A stretch of 64,000 nt of DNA from Pisaster brevispinus. Lineage: Eukaryota; Echinodermata; Asteroidea; Forcipulatida; Asteriidae. Location of the stretch: NCBI GenBank assembly GCA_023634235.1, contig JAMKCF010000013.1, forward strand, positions 16,369,705-16,433,704, read 5' to 3'. The notes below the pieces were generated by a model. That model had not been told where the DNA came from, did not search any database, and saw only the letters and a program-made list of their open reading frames with translations. This document shows positions 41,901 through 55,956 of the stretch, in pieces. Within the stretch, counting starts at the first letter, position 1; each line of letters begins with the position of its first letter. The position numbers and the translations under genes are program-made.

Positions 41901-44900
41901 GAGTAGCCCCACCTGCTGGTCATTTCCGGTATGAAGCTTGCCCTCCGCGACCCTAAAAAGTTGATTTTCGGAAGCAGGGATATCCAAGGCAGAGTCAGGT
42001 ACACATGTTTTCTCTCTAGCATTTCTAGTTCATGAGTTATTTCCAAGCTTAGCACAGAATTTCTTTCGGACCTTTTTGTGCCGGCTTTTTCTCACTGGCG
42101 ATGACGTAGGCGTGTAATACAGTGGAGTTTCGGGCAGCCCTACTTCCAGGACACTGGTCTCGCTTACAAATTGGTGACCTTAACTAGACTCACATAAGAG
42201 AGAGCCCTTGAGACGGGCTTTCTAATGGTGTACAACTTGTAGAAATCCAGTATCATTCTGAGGGTGATTTGACCGTCCTTAGTTTGTCTTTGTTTCTTTG
42301 ACAGCTCTGTGTACAAAAATCCCATTAGGGATGCTTTTGAGGAGCGTTCGGAGTAGCACCACCTGCTGGTCATTTCCGGTATGAAGCTTGCCCTCCGCGA
42401 CCCTAAAAGTTTGATTTTCGGAAGCAGAAATATCCAAGACAGAGTCAGGTACAAATTTTGTCTCTCTAGCATTTCTAGTTCATGAGTTATTTCCAAGCTT
42501 AGCACAGAATTTCTTTCGGACCTTTTTGTGCCGGCTTTTTCTCACTGGCTATGACGTAGGCGTGTAATACAGTGGAGTTTAGGGCAGCCCTACTTCCAGG
42601 ACGCTGGCCTCGCCTACAAAATGGTGACCTTAACGAAACTCACGGAATAGAGAGCCCTTGAGACAGGCTTTCTAATGGTGTACAACTTTTGAAAATCCAG
42701 TATCATTCTGAGGGTGATTTGACCGTCCTTAGTTTGTCTTTGTTTCTTTGATAGCTCTGTGTACAAAAATCCCATTAGGGATGCTTTTGAGGAGCGTTCG
42801 GAGTAGCCCCACCTGCTGGTCATTTCCGGTATGAAGCTTGCCCTCCGCGACCCTAAAAAGTTGATTTTCGGAAGCAGGGATATCCAAGGCAGAGTCAGGT
42901 ACAAATGTTTTCTCTCTAGCATTTCTAGTTCATGAGTTATTTCCAAGCTTAGCACAGAATTTCTTTCGGACCTTTTTGTGCCGGCTTTTTCTCACTGGCG
43001 ATGACGTAGGCGTGTAATACAGTGGAGTTTCGGGCAGCCCTACTTCCAGGACGCTGGTCTCGCTTACAAATTGGTGACCTTAACTAGACTCACATAAGAG
43101 AGAGCCCTTGAGACGGGCTTTCTAATGGTGTACAACTTGTAGAAATCCAGTATCATTCTGAGGGTGATTTGACCGTCCTTAGTTTGTCTTTGTTTCTTTG
43201 ACAGCTCTGTGTACAAAAATCCCATTAGGGATGCTTTTGAGGAGCGTTGGGAGTAGCCCCACCTGCTGGTCATTTCCGGTATGAAGCTTGCCCTCCGCGA
43301 CCCTAAAAGTTTGATTTTCGGAAGCAGGGATATCCAAGGCAGAGTCAGGTACAAATTTTGTCTCTCTAGCATTTCTAGTTCATAAGTTATTTCCAAGCTT
43401 AGCACAGAATTTATTTCGGACCTTTTTGTGCCGGCTTTTTCTCACTGGCAATGACGTAGGCGTGTAATACAGTGGAGTTTAGGGCAGCCCTACTTCCAGG
43501 ACGCTGGCCTCGCCTACAAAATGGTGACCTTAACGAAACTCACGGAAGAGAGAGCCCTTGAGACAGGCTTTCTAATGGTGTACAACTTGTGAAAATCCAG
43601 TATCATTCTGAGGGTGATTTGACCGTCCTTAGTTTGTCTTTATTTCTTTGACAGCTCTGTGTACAAAAATCCCATTAGGGATGCTTTTGAGGAGCGTTGG
43701 GAGTAGCCCCACCTGCTGGTCATTTCCGGTATGAAGCTTGCCCTCCGCGACCCTAAAAGTTTGATTTTCGGAAGCAGGGATATCCAAGGCAGAGTCGGGT
43801 ACAAATGTTTTCTCTCTAGCATTTCTAGTTCATGAGTTATTTCCAAGCTTAGCACAGAATTTATTTCGGACCTTTTTGTGCCGGCTTTTTCTCACTGGCG
43901 ATGACGTAGGCGTGTAATATAGTGGAGTTTCGGGCAGCCCTACTTCCAGGACGCTGGTCTCGCTTACAAATTGGTGACCTTAACTAGACTCACATAAGAG
44001 AGAGCCCTTGAGACGGACTTTCTAATGGTGTACAACTTGTAGAAATCCAGTATCATTCTGAGGGTGATTTGACCGTCCTTAGTTTGTCTTTGTTTCTTTG
44101 ACAGCTCTGTGTACAAAAATCCCATTAGGGATGCTTTTGAGGAGCGTTGGGAGTAGCCCCACCTGCTGGTCATTTCCGGTATGAAGCTTGCCCTCCGCGA
44201 CCCTAAAAGTTTAATTTACGGAAGCAGAAATATCCAAGGCAGAGTCAGGTACAAATTTTGTCTCTCTAGCATTTCTAGTTCATGAGTTATTTCCAAGCTT
44301 AGCACAGAATTTCTTTCGGACCTTTTTGTGCCGGCTTTTTCTCACTGGCTATGACGTAGGCGTGTAATACAGTGGAGTTTAGGGCAGCCCTACTTCCAGG
44401 ACGCTGGCCTCGCCTACAAAATGGTGACCTTAACGAAACTCACGGAATAGAGAGCCCTTGAGACAGGCTTTCTAATGGTGTACAACTTTTGAAAATCCAG
44501 TATCATTCTGAGGGTGATTTGACCGTCCTTAGTTTGTCTTTGTTTCTTTGATAGCTCTGTGTACAAAAATCCCATTAGGGATGCTTTTGAGGAGCGTTCG
44601 GAGTAGCCCCACCTGCTGGTCATTTCCGGTATGAAGCTTGCCCTCCGCGACCCTAAAAAGTTGATTTTCGGAAGCAGGGATATCCAAGGCAGAGTCAGGT
44701 ACAAATGTTTTCTCTCTAGCATTTCTAGTTCATGAGTTATTTCCAAGCTTAGCACAGAATTTCTTTCGGACCTTTTTGTGCCGGCTTTTTCTCACTGGCG
44801 ATGACGTAGGCGTGTAATACAGTGGAGTTTCGGGCAGCCCTACTTCCAGGACACTGGTCTCGCTTACAAATTGGTGACCTTAACTAGACTCACATAAGAG

Positions 44901-45234
44901 AGAGCCCTTGAGACGGGCTTTCTAATGGTGTACAACTTGTAGAAATCCAGTATCATTCTGAGGGTGATTTGACCGTCCTTAGTTTGTCTTTGTTTCTTTG
45001 ACAGCTCTGTGTACAAAAATCCCATTAGGGATGCTTTTGAGGAGCGTTGGGAGTAGCCCCACCTGCTGGTCATTTCCGGTATGAAGCTTGCCCTCCGCGA
45101 CCCTAAAAGTTTGATTTTCGGAAGCAGGGATATCCAAGGCAGAGTCAGGTACAAATTTTGTCTCTCTAGCATTTCTAGTTCATAAGTTATTTCCAAGCTT
45201 AGCACAGAATTTATTTCGGACCTTTTTGTGCCGG
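38935..45234 (+). repeat. Higher-order repeat: 1800-bp tetramer ABCD with one 2700-bp variant
   Basis: Monomer types recur in order: ABCD at 38935-40734, ABCD' at 40735-42534 followed by an extra CD at 42535-43434, and ABCD at 43435-45234. Markers: A has AAATGTTTTCTC and GGCAATGACG. B has GTAATATAGTGG and AGACGGACTT. C has GGCTATGACG, GGAATAGAG, ACTTTTGAAA and CTAAAAAGTTG. D has TTCATAAGTTATTT. Copies of the same type 1800 or 2700 bp apart are nearly identical by eye and far more alike than neighbouring monomers. This is the most homogenised part of the window. Confidence 0.92.
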
Positions 45235-45599
45235 CATTTTCTCACTGGCGATGACGTAGGCGTGTAATACAGTGGAGTTTCGGGCAGCCCTACTTCCAGG
45301 ACGCTGGCTTCGCCTAGAAAATGATGACCTTAACGAAACTCACGGGAGAGAGAGCCCTTGAGACAGGCTTTCTAATGGTGTACAATTTGTGAAAATCCAG
45401 TATCATTCTGAGGGTGATTTGACCGTCCTTCTGGTCATTTCCGGTATGAAGCTTGCCCTCCGCGACACTAAAAGTTTGATTTTGGGAAGCAGGGATATCC
45501 AAGGCAGAGTCAGGTACAAATTTTGTCTCTCTAGCATTTCTAGTTCATGAGTTATTTCCAAGCTTAGCACAGAATTTCTTTCGGACCTTTTTGTGCCGG
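45235..45599 (+). repeat. Satellite monomer with an 85-bp internal deletion
   Basis: This unit is 365 bp long. The sequence jumps from GACCGTCCTT (ending 45430) to CTGGTCATTT, losing the segment that normally holds the pyrimidine tract/CAG and the ATCCC-GGGAT hairpin. It also starts CATTTTCTCAC instead of CTTTTTCTCAC, as does the next monomer at 45600. It lies directly after the ABCD tetramer block. Confidence 0.93.
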
Positions 45600-48500
45600 C
45601 ATTTTCTCACTGGCGATGACGTAGGCGTGTAATACAGTGGAGTTTCGGGCAGCCCTACTTCCAGGACGCTGGCTTCGCCTAGAAAATGATGACCTTAACG
45701 AAACTCACGGGAGAGAGAGCCCTTGAGACAGGCTTTCTAATGGTGAACAATTTGTGAAAATCCAGTATCATTCTGAGGGTGATTTGACCGTCCTTAGTTT
45801 GTCTTTGTTTCTTTGACAGCTCTGTGTACAAAAATCCCATTAGAAATGCTTTTGAGGAGCGTTGGGAGTAGCCCCACCTGCTGGTCATTTCGGGTATGAA
45901 GCTTGCCCTCCGCGACCCAAAATATTTGATTTTCGGAAGCAGGGATATCCAAGGCAGAGTCTGGTACAAATTTTGTCTCTCTAGCATTTCTAGTTCATGA
46001 GTTATTTCCAAGCTTAGCACAGAATTTATTTCGGACCTTTTTGTGCCGGCTTTTTCTCACTGGCGATGACGTAGGCGTGTAATACAGTGGAGTTTTGGGC
46101 AGCCCTACTTGCAGGACGCTGGCCTCGCCTACAAAATTATGACCTTAACGAGACTCACAGAAGAGAGAGCCCTTGAGACGGGCTTTCTAATGGTGTACAA
46201 CTTGTGTAAATCCAGTATCATTCTGAGGGTGATTTGACCGTCCTTAGTTTGTCTTTGTTTCTTTGACAGCTCTGTGTACAAAAATCCCATTAGGGATGCT
46301 TTTGAGGAGCGTTGGGAGTAGCCCCACCTGCTGGTCATTTCCCGTATGAAGCTTGCCCTCCGCAACCCTAAAAGTTTGATTTTCGGAAGCAGGGATATCC
46401 AAGGCAGAGTCGGGTACAAATGTTTTCTCTCTAGCATTTCTAGTTCATGAGTTATTTCCAAGCTTAGCACAGAATTTATTTCGGACCTTTTTGTGCCAGC
46501 TTTTTCTCACTGGCGATGACGTAGGCGTGTAATACAGTGGAGTTTCGGGCAGCCCTACTTCCAGGACGCTGGCCCCACCTACAAATTGGTGACCTTAATG
46601 AAACTCACGGAAGAGAGAGCCCTTGAGACAGGCTTTCTAACGGTGTACAACTTGTAGAAATCCAGTATCATTCTGAGGGTGATTTGACCGTCCTTAGTTT
46701 GTCTTTGTTTCTTTGACAGCTCTGTGTACAAAAATCCCATTAGGGATGCTTTTGAGGAGCGTTCGGAGTAGCCCCACCTGCTGGTCATTTCCGGTATAAA
46801 GCTTGCCCTCCGCGACACTAAAAGTTTGATTTTCGGAAGCAGGGATATCCAAGGCAGAGTCGGGTACAAATTTTGTCTCTCTAGCATTTCTAGTTCATGA
46901 GTTATTTCCAAGCTTAGCACAGAATTTATTTCGGACCTTTTTGTGCCGGCTTTTTCTCACTGGCGATGACGTAGGCGTGTAATACAGTGGAGTTTCGGGC
47001 AGCCCTACTTGCAGGACGCTGGCCTCGCTTACAAAATGATGACCTTAACGAGACTCACAGAAGAGAGAGCCCTTGAGACAGGCTTTCTAATGGTGTACAA
47101 CTTGTGAAAATCCAGTATCATTCTGAGGGTGATTTGACCGTCCTTAGTTTGTCTTTGTTTCTTTGACAGCTCTGTGTACAAAAATCCCATTAGGGATGCT
47201 TTTGAGGAGCGTTGGGAGTAGCCCCACCTGCTGGTCATTTCCGGTATGAAGCTTGCTCTCCGCGACCCTAAAAGTTTGATTTTCGGAAGCAGGGATATTC
47301 AAGGCAGAGTCAGGTACAAAATTTGTCTCTCTAGCATTTCTAGTTCATGAGTTATTTCCAAGCTTAGCACAGAATTTCTTTCGGACCTTTTTGTGCCGGC
47401 TTTTTCTCACTGGCGATGACGTAGGCGTGTAATACAGTGGAGTTTCGGGCAGCCCTACTTGCAGGACGCTGGCCTCGCCTACAAAATGATGACCTTAACG
47501 AGACTCACAGAAGAGAGAGCCCTTGAGACGGGCTTTCTAATGGTGTACAACTTGTGAAAATCCAGTATCATTCTGAGGGTGATTTGACCGTCCTTAGTTT
47601 GTCTTTGTTTCTTTGACAGCTCTGTGTACAAAAATCACATTAGGGATGCTTTTGAGAAGCTTTTGGAATAGCCCCACCTGCTGGTCATTTCCGGTATGAA
47701 GCTTGCCTTCCGCTACACTAAAAGTTTGATTTTCGGTAGCAGGGATATCCAAGGGAGAGTCAGGTACAAATTTTGTCTCTCTAGCATTTCTAGTTCATGA
47801 GTTATTTCCAAGCTTAGCACAGAATTTCTTTCGGACCTTTTTGTGCCGGCTTTTTCTCACTGGCGTCGACGTAGGCGTGTAATACAGTGGAGTTTCGGGC
47901 AGCCCTACTTCCAGGACGCTGGCCTCGCCTAGAAAATGGTGACTTTAACGAAACTCACGGAAGAGAGAGCCCTTGAGACAGGCTTTCTAATGGTGTACAA
48001 TTTGTGAAAATCCAGTGTCATTCTGAGATTGATTTGACCGTCCTTAGTTTGTCTTTGTTTCTTTGACAGCTCTGTGTACAAAAATCCCATTAGGGATGCT
48101 TTTGAGGAGCGTTGGGAGTAGCCCCACCTGCTGGTCATTTCCGGTATGAAGCTTGCCCTCCGCGACCCAAAAAGTTTGATTTTCGGAAGCAGGGATATCC
48201 AAGGCAGAGTCGGGTACAAATGTTTTCTCTCTAGCATTTCTAGTTCATGAGTTATTTCCAAGCTTAGCACAGAATTGATTTCGGAACTTTTTGTGCCGGC
48301 TTTTTCTCACTGGCGATGACGTGGGCGTGTAATGCAGTGGAGTTCTTGGGCAGCCCTACTTGCAGGACGCTGGCCTCGCCTACAAAATGCTGACCTTAAC
48401 GAAACTCACGGAAGAGAGAGCCCTTGAGACGGGCTTTCTAATGGTGTACAACTTGTGAAAATCCAGTATCATTCTGAGGGTGATTTGACCGTCCTTAGTT

Positions 48501-51500
48501 TGTCTTTGTTTCTTTGACAGCTCTGTGTACAAAAATCCCATTAGGGATGCTTTTGAGGAGCGTTCGGGGTAGCCCCACCTGCAGGTCATTTCCGGTATGA
48601 AGCTTGCCCTCCGCGACCCTAAAAGTTTGATTTTCGGAAGCAGGGATATCCAAGGCAGAGTCAGGTACAAATTTTGTCTCTCTAGCATTTCTAGTTCATG
48701 AGTTATTTCCAAGCTTAGCACAGAATTTATTTCGGACCTTTTTGTGCCGGCTTTTTCTCACTGGCGATGACGTAGGTATGTAATACAGTGGAGTTTCGGG
48801 CAGCCCTACTTCCAGGACGCTGGTCTCGCTTACAAAATGATGATCTTAACGAGACTCACAGAAGAAAGAGCCCTTCAGACAGGCTTTCTAATGGTGTACA
48901 ACTTGTGAAAATCCAGTATCATTCTGAGGGTGATTTGACCGTCCTTAGTTTGTCTTTATTTTTTTGCCAGCTCTGTGTACAAAAATCCTATTAGGGATGC
49001 TTTTAAGGAGCGTTGGGAGTAGCCCCACCTGCTGGTCATTTCCGGTATGAAGCTTGCCCTCCGCGACCCTAAAAGTTTGATTTTCGGAAGCAGGGATATC
49101 CAAGGCAGAGTCAGGTACAAATTTTGTCTCTCTAGCATTTCTAGTTCATGAGTTATTTCCAAGCTTAGCACAGAATTTCTTTCGGACCTTTTTGTGCCGG
49201 CTTTTTCTCACTGGCGATGACGTAGGCGTGTAATACAATGGAGTTTCGGGCAGCCCTACTTCCAGGACGCTGGTCTCGCTTACAAAATGATGATCTTAAC
49301 GAGACTCACAGAAAAGAGAGCCCTTGAGACGGGCTTTCTAATGGTGTACAACTTGTGAAAATCCAGTATCATTCTGAGGGTGATTTGACCGTCCTTAGTT
49401 TGTCTTTATTTTTTGCCAGCTCTGTGTACAAAAATCCCACTAGGGATGCTTTTGAGGAGCGTTGGGAGTAGCCCCACCTGCTGGTCATTTCCGGTATGAA
49501 GCTTGCCCTCCGCGACCCTAAAAGTTTGATTTTCGGAAGCAGGGATATCCAAGGCAGAGTCACGTACAAATTTTGTCTCTCTAGCATTTCTAGTTCATGA
49601 GTTATTTCCAAGCTTAGCACAGAATTTATTTCGGAACTATTTGTGCCGGCTTTTTCTCACTGGCGATGACGTAGGCGTGTTATACAGTGGAGTTTAGGGC
49701 AGCCCTACTTCCAGGACGCTGGCCTCGCCTAGAAAATGCTGACATTAACGAAACTCACGGAAGAGAGAGCCCTTGAGACGGGCTTTCTAATGGTGTACAA
49801 CTTGTGAAAATCCAGTATCATTCTGAGGGTGATTTGACCGTCCTTAGTTTGTCTTTGTTTCTTTGACAGCTCTGTGTACAAAAATCCCATTAGGGATGCT
49901 TTTGAGGAGCGTTCGGGGTAGCCCCACCTGCTGGTCATTTCCGGTATGAAGCTTGCCCTCCGCGACCCTAAAAGTTTAATTTTCGGAAGCAGGGATATCC
50001 AAGGCAGAGTCAGGTACAAATTTTGTCTCTCTAGCATTTCTAGTTCATGAGTTATTTCCAAGCTTAGCACAGAATTTCTTTCGGACCTTTTTGTGCCGGC
50101 TTTTTCTCACTGGCGATGACGTAGGCGTGTAATACAGTGGAGTTTCGGGCAGCCCTACTCCCAGGACGCTGGTCTCGCTTACAAAATGATGATCTTAACG
50201 AGACTCACAGAAGAGAGAGAGCCCTTCAGACAGGCATTCTAATGGTGTACTACTTGTGAAAATCCAGTATCATTCTGAGGGTGATTTGACCGTCCTTAGT
50301 TTGTCTTTATTTTTTTGCCAGCTCTGTGTACAAAAATCCCACTAGGGATGCTTTTGAGGAGCGTTGGGAGTAGCCCCACCTGCTGGTCATTTCCGGTATG
50401 AAGCTTGCCCTCCGCGACCCTAAAAGTTTGATTTTCGGAAGCAGGGATATCCAAGGCAGAGTCAAGTACAAATTTTGTCTCTCTAGCATTTCTAGTTCAT
50501 GAGTTATTTCAAAGCCTAGCACAGATTTTATTTCGGAACTTTTTGTGCCGGCTTTTTCTCACTGGCGATGACGTAGGCGTGTTATACAGTGGAGTTTAGG
50601 GCAGCCCTACTTCCAGGACGCTGGTCTCGCTTACAAAATGATAATCTTAACGAGACTCACGGAAGAGAGAGCCCTTGAGACAGGCTTTTTAATAGTGTAC
50701 AACTTGTGAAAATCCAGTATCATTCTGAGAGTGATTTGACCGTCCTTAGTTTGTCTTTGTTTCATTGACAGCTCTGTGTACAAAAATCCCATTAGGGATG
50801 CTTTTGAGGAGCGTTTGGAGTAACCCCACCTGCTGGTCATTTCCGGTATGAAGCTTGCCCTCCGCGACACTAAAAGTTTGATTTTCGGAAGCAGGGATAT
50901 CCAAGGCAGAGTCAGGTACAAATTTGGTCTCTCTAGCATTTCTAGTTCATGAGTTATTTCCAAGCTTAGCACAGAATTTATTTCGAACCTTTTTGTGCCG
51001 GCTTTTTCTCACTGGCGATGACGTAGGCGTGTTATACAGTGGAGTTTCGGGCAGCCCTACTTGCAGGACGCTGGCCTCGCCTACAAAAAGGTGACCTTAA
51101 CGAAACCCACGGAAGAGAGAGAGCCCTTGAAACAGGCTTTTTAATGGTGTACAACTTGTGAAAATCCAGTATCATTCTGAGGGTGATTTGACCGTCCTTA
51201 CTTTGTCTTTATTTTTTTGCCAGCTCTGTGTACAAAAATCCCATTAGGGATGCTTTTGAGGAGCGTTCGGAGTAGCCCCACCTGCTGGTCATTCCCGGTA
51301 TGAAGCTTGCCCTCCGCGACCCTAAAAGTTTGATTTTCGGAAGCAGGGATATCCAAGGCAGAGTCAGGTATAAATTTTGTCTCTCTAGCATTTCTAGTTC
51401 ATGAGTTATTTCCAAGCTTAGCACATAATTTATTTCGAACCTTTTTGTGCCGGCTTTTTCTCACTGGCGATGTGACGTAGGCGTGTTATACAGTGGAGTT

Positions 51501-53256
51501 TCGGGCAGCCCTACTTGCAGGACGCTGGCCTCGCCTACAAAAAGGTGACCTTAACGAAACCCACGGAAGAGAGAGCCCTTGAAACAGGCTTTTTAATGGT
51601 GTACAACTTGTGAAAATCCAGTATCATTCTGAGGGTGATTTGACCGTCCTTACTTTGTCTTTATTTTTTTGCCAGCTCTGTGTACAAAAATCCCATTAGG
51701 GATGCTTTTGAGGAGCGTTCGGAGTAGCCCCACCTGCTGGTCATTTCCGGTATGAAGCTGGCCCTCCGCGACCCTAAAAGTTTGATTTTCGGAAGCAGGG
51801 ATATCCAAGGCAGAGTCAGGTACAAATTTTATCTCTCTAGCATTTCTAGTTCATGAGTTATTTCCAAGCTTAGCACAGAATTTCTTTCGGACGTTTTTGT
51901 GCCGGCTTTTTCTCACTGGCGATGACGTAGGCGTGTAATACAGTGGAGTTTCGGGCAGCCCTACTTCCAGGACGCTGGTCTCGCTTACAAAATGATAATC
52001 TTAACGACACTCACAAAAGAGAGAGCCCTTCAGACGGGCTTTTTAATGGTGTACAACTTGTGAAAACCCAGTATCATTCTGAGGGTGATTTGACCGTCCT
52101 TAGTTTGTCTTTGTTTCTTTGCCAGCTCTGTGTACAAAAATCCCATTAGGGATGCTTTTGAGGAGCGTTCGGAGTAGCCCCACCTGCTGGTCATTCCCGG
52201 TATGAAGCTTGCCCTCCGCGACCCTAAAAGTTTGATTTTCGGAAGCAGGGATATCCAAGGCAGAGTCAGGTACAACTTTGGTCTCTCTAGCATTTCTAGT
52301 TCATGAGTTATTTCCAAGCTTAGCACAGAATTTATTTCGGAACTTTTTGTGCCGGCTTTTTCTCACAGGCGATGAAGTAGGCGTATTATACAGTGGAGTT
52401 CTTGAGTAGCCCTACTTGCAGGACGCTGGCCTCGTCTAGAAAATGGGGATCTTAACGAAACTCACGGAAGAGAGAGCCATTGAGACGGGCTTTTTAATGG
52501 TGTACAACGTGTGAAAATCCAGTATCATTCTGAGGGTGATTTGACCGTCCTTAGTTTGTCTTTGTTTCTTTGACAGCTCTGTGTACAAAAATCCCATTAG
52601 GGATGCTTTTGAGGAGCGTTCGGAGTAGCCCCACCTGCTGGTCATTTCCGGTATGAAGCTTGCCCTGCCCGACCCTAAAAGTTTGATTTTCGGAAGCAGG
52701 TATATCCAAGGCAGAGTCAGGTACAAATTTTGTCTCTCTAGCATTTCTAGTTCATGAGTTATTTCCAAGCTTAGCACATAATTTATTTCGAACCTTTTTG
52801 TGCCGGCTTTTTCTCACTGGCGATGACGTAGGCGTGTTATACAGTGGAGTTTCGGGCAACCCTACTTGCAGGACGCTGGTCTCGCTTACAAAATGATAAT
52901 CTTAACGAGACTCACAGAAGAGAGAGCCCTTCAGACGGGCTTTCTAATGGTTTACAACTTGTGAAAATCCAGTATCATTCTGAGGGTGATTTGACCGTCC
53001 TTAGTTTGTCTTTGTTTCTTTGACAGCTCTGTGTACAAAAATCCCATTAGGGATGCTTTTGAGGAGCGTTCGGAGTAGCCCCACCTGCTGGTCATTTCCG
53101 GTATGAAGCTTGCCCTGCCCGACCCTAAAAGTTTGATTTTCGGAAGCAGGTATATCCAAGGCAGAGTCAGGTACAAATTTTGTCTCTCTAGCATTTCTAG
53201 TTCATGAGTTATTTCCAAGCTTAGCACATAATTTATTTCGAACCTTTTTGTGCCGG

Positions 53257-55956
53257 CTTTTTCTCACTGGCGATGACGTAGGCGTGTTATACAGTGGAGT
53301 TTCGGGCAACCCTACTTGCAGGACGCTGGTCTCGCTTACAAAATGATAATCTTAACGAGACTCACAGAAGAGAGAGCCCTTCAGACGGGCTTTCTAATGG
53401 TGTACAACTTGTGAAAATCCAGTATCATTCTGAGGGTGATTTGACCGTCCTTAGTTTGTCTTTGTTTCTTTGACAGCTCTGTGTACAAAAATCCCATTAG
53501 GGATGCTTTTGAGGAGCGTTCGGAGTAGCCCCACCTGCTGGTCATTTCCGGTATGAAGCTTGCCCTCCGCGACCCTAAAAATTTGATTTTCGTAAGCAGG
53601 GATATCCAAGGCAGAGTCAGGTACAAATTTTGTCTCTCTAGCATTTCTAGTTCATGAGTTATTTCCAAGCTTAGCACAGAATTTATTTCGGACATTTTTG
53701 TGCCGGCTTTTTCTCACTGGCGATGACGTAGGCGTGTAATACAGTGGAGTTTCGGGCAGCCCTACTTCCAAGACGCTGGCTTCGCCTACAAAATGTGACC
53801 TTAACAAAACTCACGGGAGAGAGAGCCCTTGAGACAGGCTTTCTAATGGTGTACAACTTGTAAAAATCCAGTATCATTCTGAGGGTGATTTGACCGTCCT
53901 TAGTTTGTCTTTGTTTCTTTGACAGCTCTGTGTACAAAAATCCCATTAGGGATGCTTTTGAGGAGCATTGGGAGTAGCCCCACCTGCTGGTCATTTCCGG
54001 TATGAAGCTTGCCCTCCCCGACCCTAAAAGTTTGATTTTCGGAAGCAGGGATATCCAAGGCAGAGTCAGTTACAACTTTGGTCTCTCTAGCATTTCTAGT
54101 TCATGAGTTATTTCCAAGCTTAGCACAGAATTTATTTCGGAACTTTTTGTGCCGGCTTTTTCTCACAGGCGATGAAGTAGGCGTATTATACAGTGGAGTT
54201 CTTGGGTAGCCCTACTTGCAGGACGCTGGCCTCGTCTAGTAAATGGTGATCTTAACGAAACTCACGGAAGAGAGAGCCATTGAGACAGGCTTTTTAATGG
54301 TGTACAACTTTTGAAAATCCAGTATCATTCTGAGGGTGATTTGACCGTCCTTAGTTTGTCTTTGTTTCTTTGACAGCTCTGTGTACAAAAATCCCATTAG
54401 GGATGCTTTTGAGGACCGTTCGGAGTAGCCCCACCTGCTGGTCATTTCCGGTATGAAGCTTGCCCTCCGCGACCCTAAAAGTTTGATTTTCGGAAGCAGG
54501 TATATCCAAGGCAGAGTCAGGTACAAATTTTGTCTCTCTAGCATTTCTAGTTCATGAGTTATTTCCAAGCTTAGCACATAATTTATTTCGAACCTTTTTG
54601 TGCCGGCTTTTTCTCACTGGCGATGACGTAGGCGTGTTATACAGTGGAGTTTCGGGCAACCCTACTTGCAGGACGCTGGTCTCGCTTACAAAATGATAAT
54701 CTTAACGAGACTCACAGAAGAGAGAGCCCTTCAGACGGGCTTTCTAATGGTGTACAACTTGTGAAAATCCAGTATCATTCTGAGGGTGATTTGACCGTCC
54801 TTAGTTTGTCTTTGTTTCTTTGACAGCTCTGTGTACAAAAATCCCATTAGGGATGCTTTTGAGGAGCGTTCGGAGTAGCCCCACCTGCTGGTCATTTCCG
54901 GTATGAAGCTTGCCCTCCGCGACCCTAAAAATTTGATTTTCGTAAGCAGGGATATCCAAGGCAGAGTCAGGTACAAATTTTGCCTCTCTAGCATTTCTAG
55001 TTCATGAGTTATTTCCAAGCTTAGCACAGAATTTATTTCGGACATTTTTGTGCCGGCTTTTTCTCACTGGCGATGACGTAGGCGTGTAATACAGTGGAGT
55101 TTCGGGCAGCCCTACTTCCAAGACGCTGGCTTCGCCTACAAAATGTGACCTTAACAAAACTCACGGGAGAGAGAGCCCTTGAGACAGGCTTTCTAATGGT
55201 GTACAACTTGTAAAAATCCAGTATCATTCTGAGGGTGATTTGACCGTCCTTAGTTTGTCTTTGTTTCTTTGACAGCTCTGTGTACAAAAATCCCATTAGG
55301 GATGCTTTTGAGGAGCATTGGGAGTAGCCCCACCTGCTGGTCATTTCCGGTATGAAGCTTGCCCTCCCCGACCCTAAAAGTTTGATTTTCGGAAGCAGGG
55401 ATATCCAAGGCAGAGTCAGTTACAACTTTGGTCTCTCTAGCATTTCTAGTTCATGAGTTATTTCCAAGCTTAGCACAGAATTTATTTCGGAACTTTTTGT
55501 GCCGGCTTTTTCTCACAGGCGATGAAGTAGGCGTATTATACAGTGGAGTTCTTGGGTAGCCCTACTTGCAGGACGCTGGCCTCGTCTAGTAAATGGTGAT
55601 CTTAACGAAACTCACGGAAGAGAGAGCCATTGAGACAGGCTTTTTAATGGTGTACAACTTGTGAAAATCCAGTATCATTCTGAGGGTGATTTGACCGTCC
55701 TTAGTTTGTCTTTGTTTCTTTGACAGCTCTGTGTACAAAAATCCCATTAGGGATGCTTTTGAGGACCGTTTGGAGTAGCCCCACCTGCTTGTCATTTCCG
55801 GTATGAAGCTTGCCCTCCGCGACCCTAAAAGTTTGATTTTCGGAAGCAGGTATATCCAAGGCAGAGTCAGGTACAAATTTTGTCTCTCTAGCATTTCTAG
55901 TTCATGAGTTATTTCCAAGCTTAGCACATAATTTATTTCGAACCTTTTTGTGCCGG
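53257..55956 (+). repeat. Higher-order repeat: 1350-bp trimer, two copies
   Basis: 53257-54606 and 54607-55956 match monomer for monomer. Markers are CTAAAAATTTGATTTTCG with CGTAAGCAGG in the first monomer, CTTCCAAGACGC with AAAATGTGACC in the second, and TCACAGGCGATGAAG with CTCGTCTAGTAAATGG in the third. Isolated related monomers upstream (52356, 52807) show the unit was assembled from a larger local pool. Confidence 0.88.
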
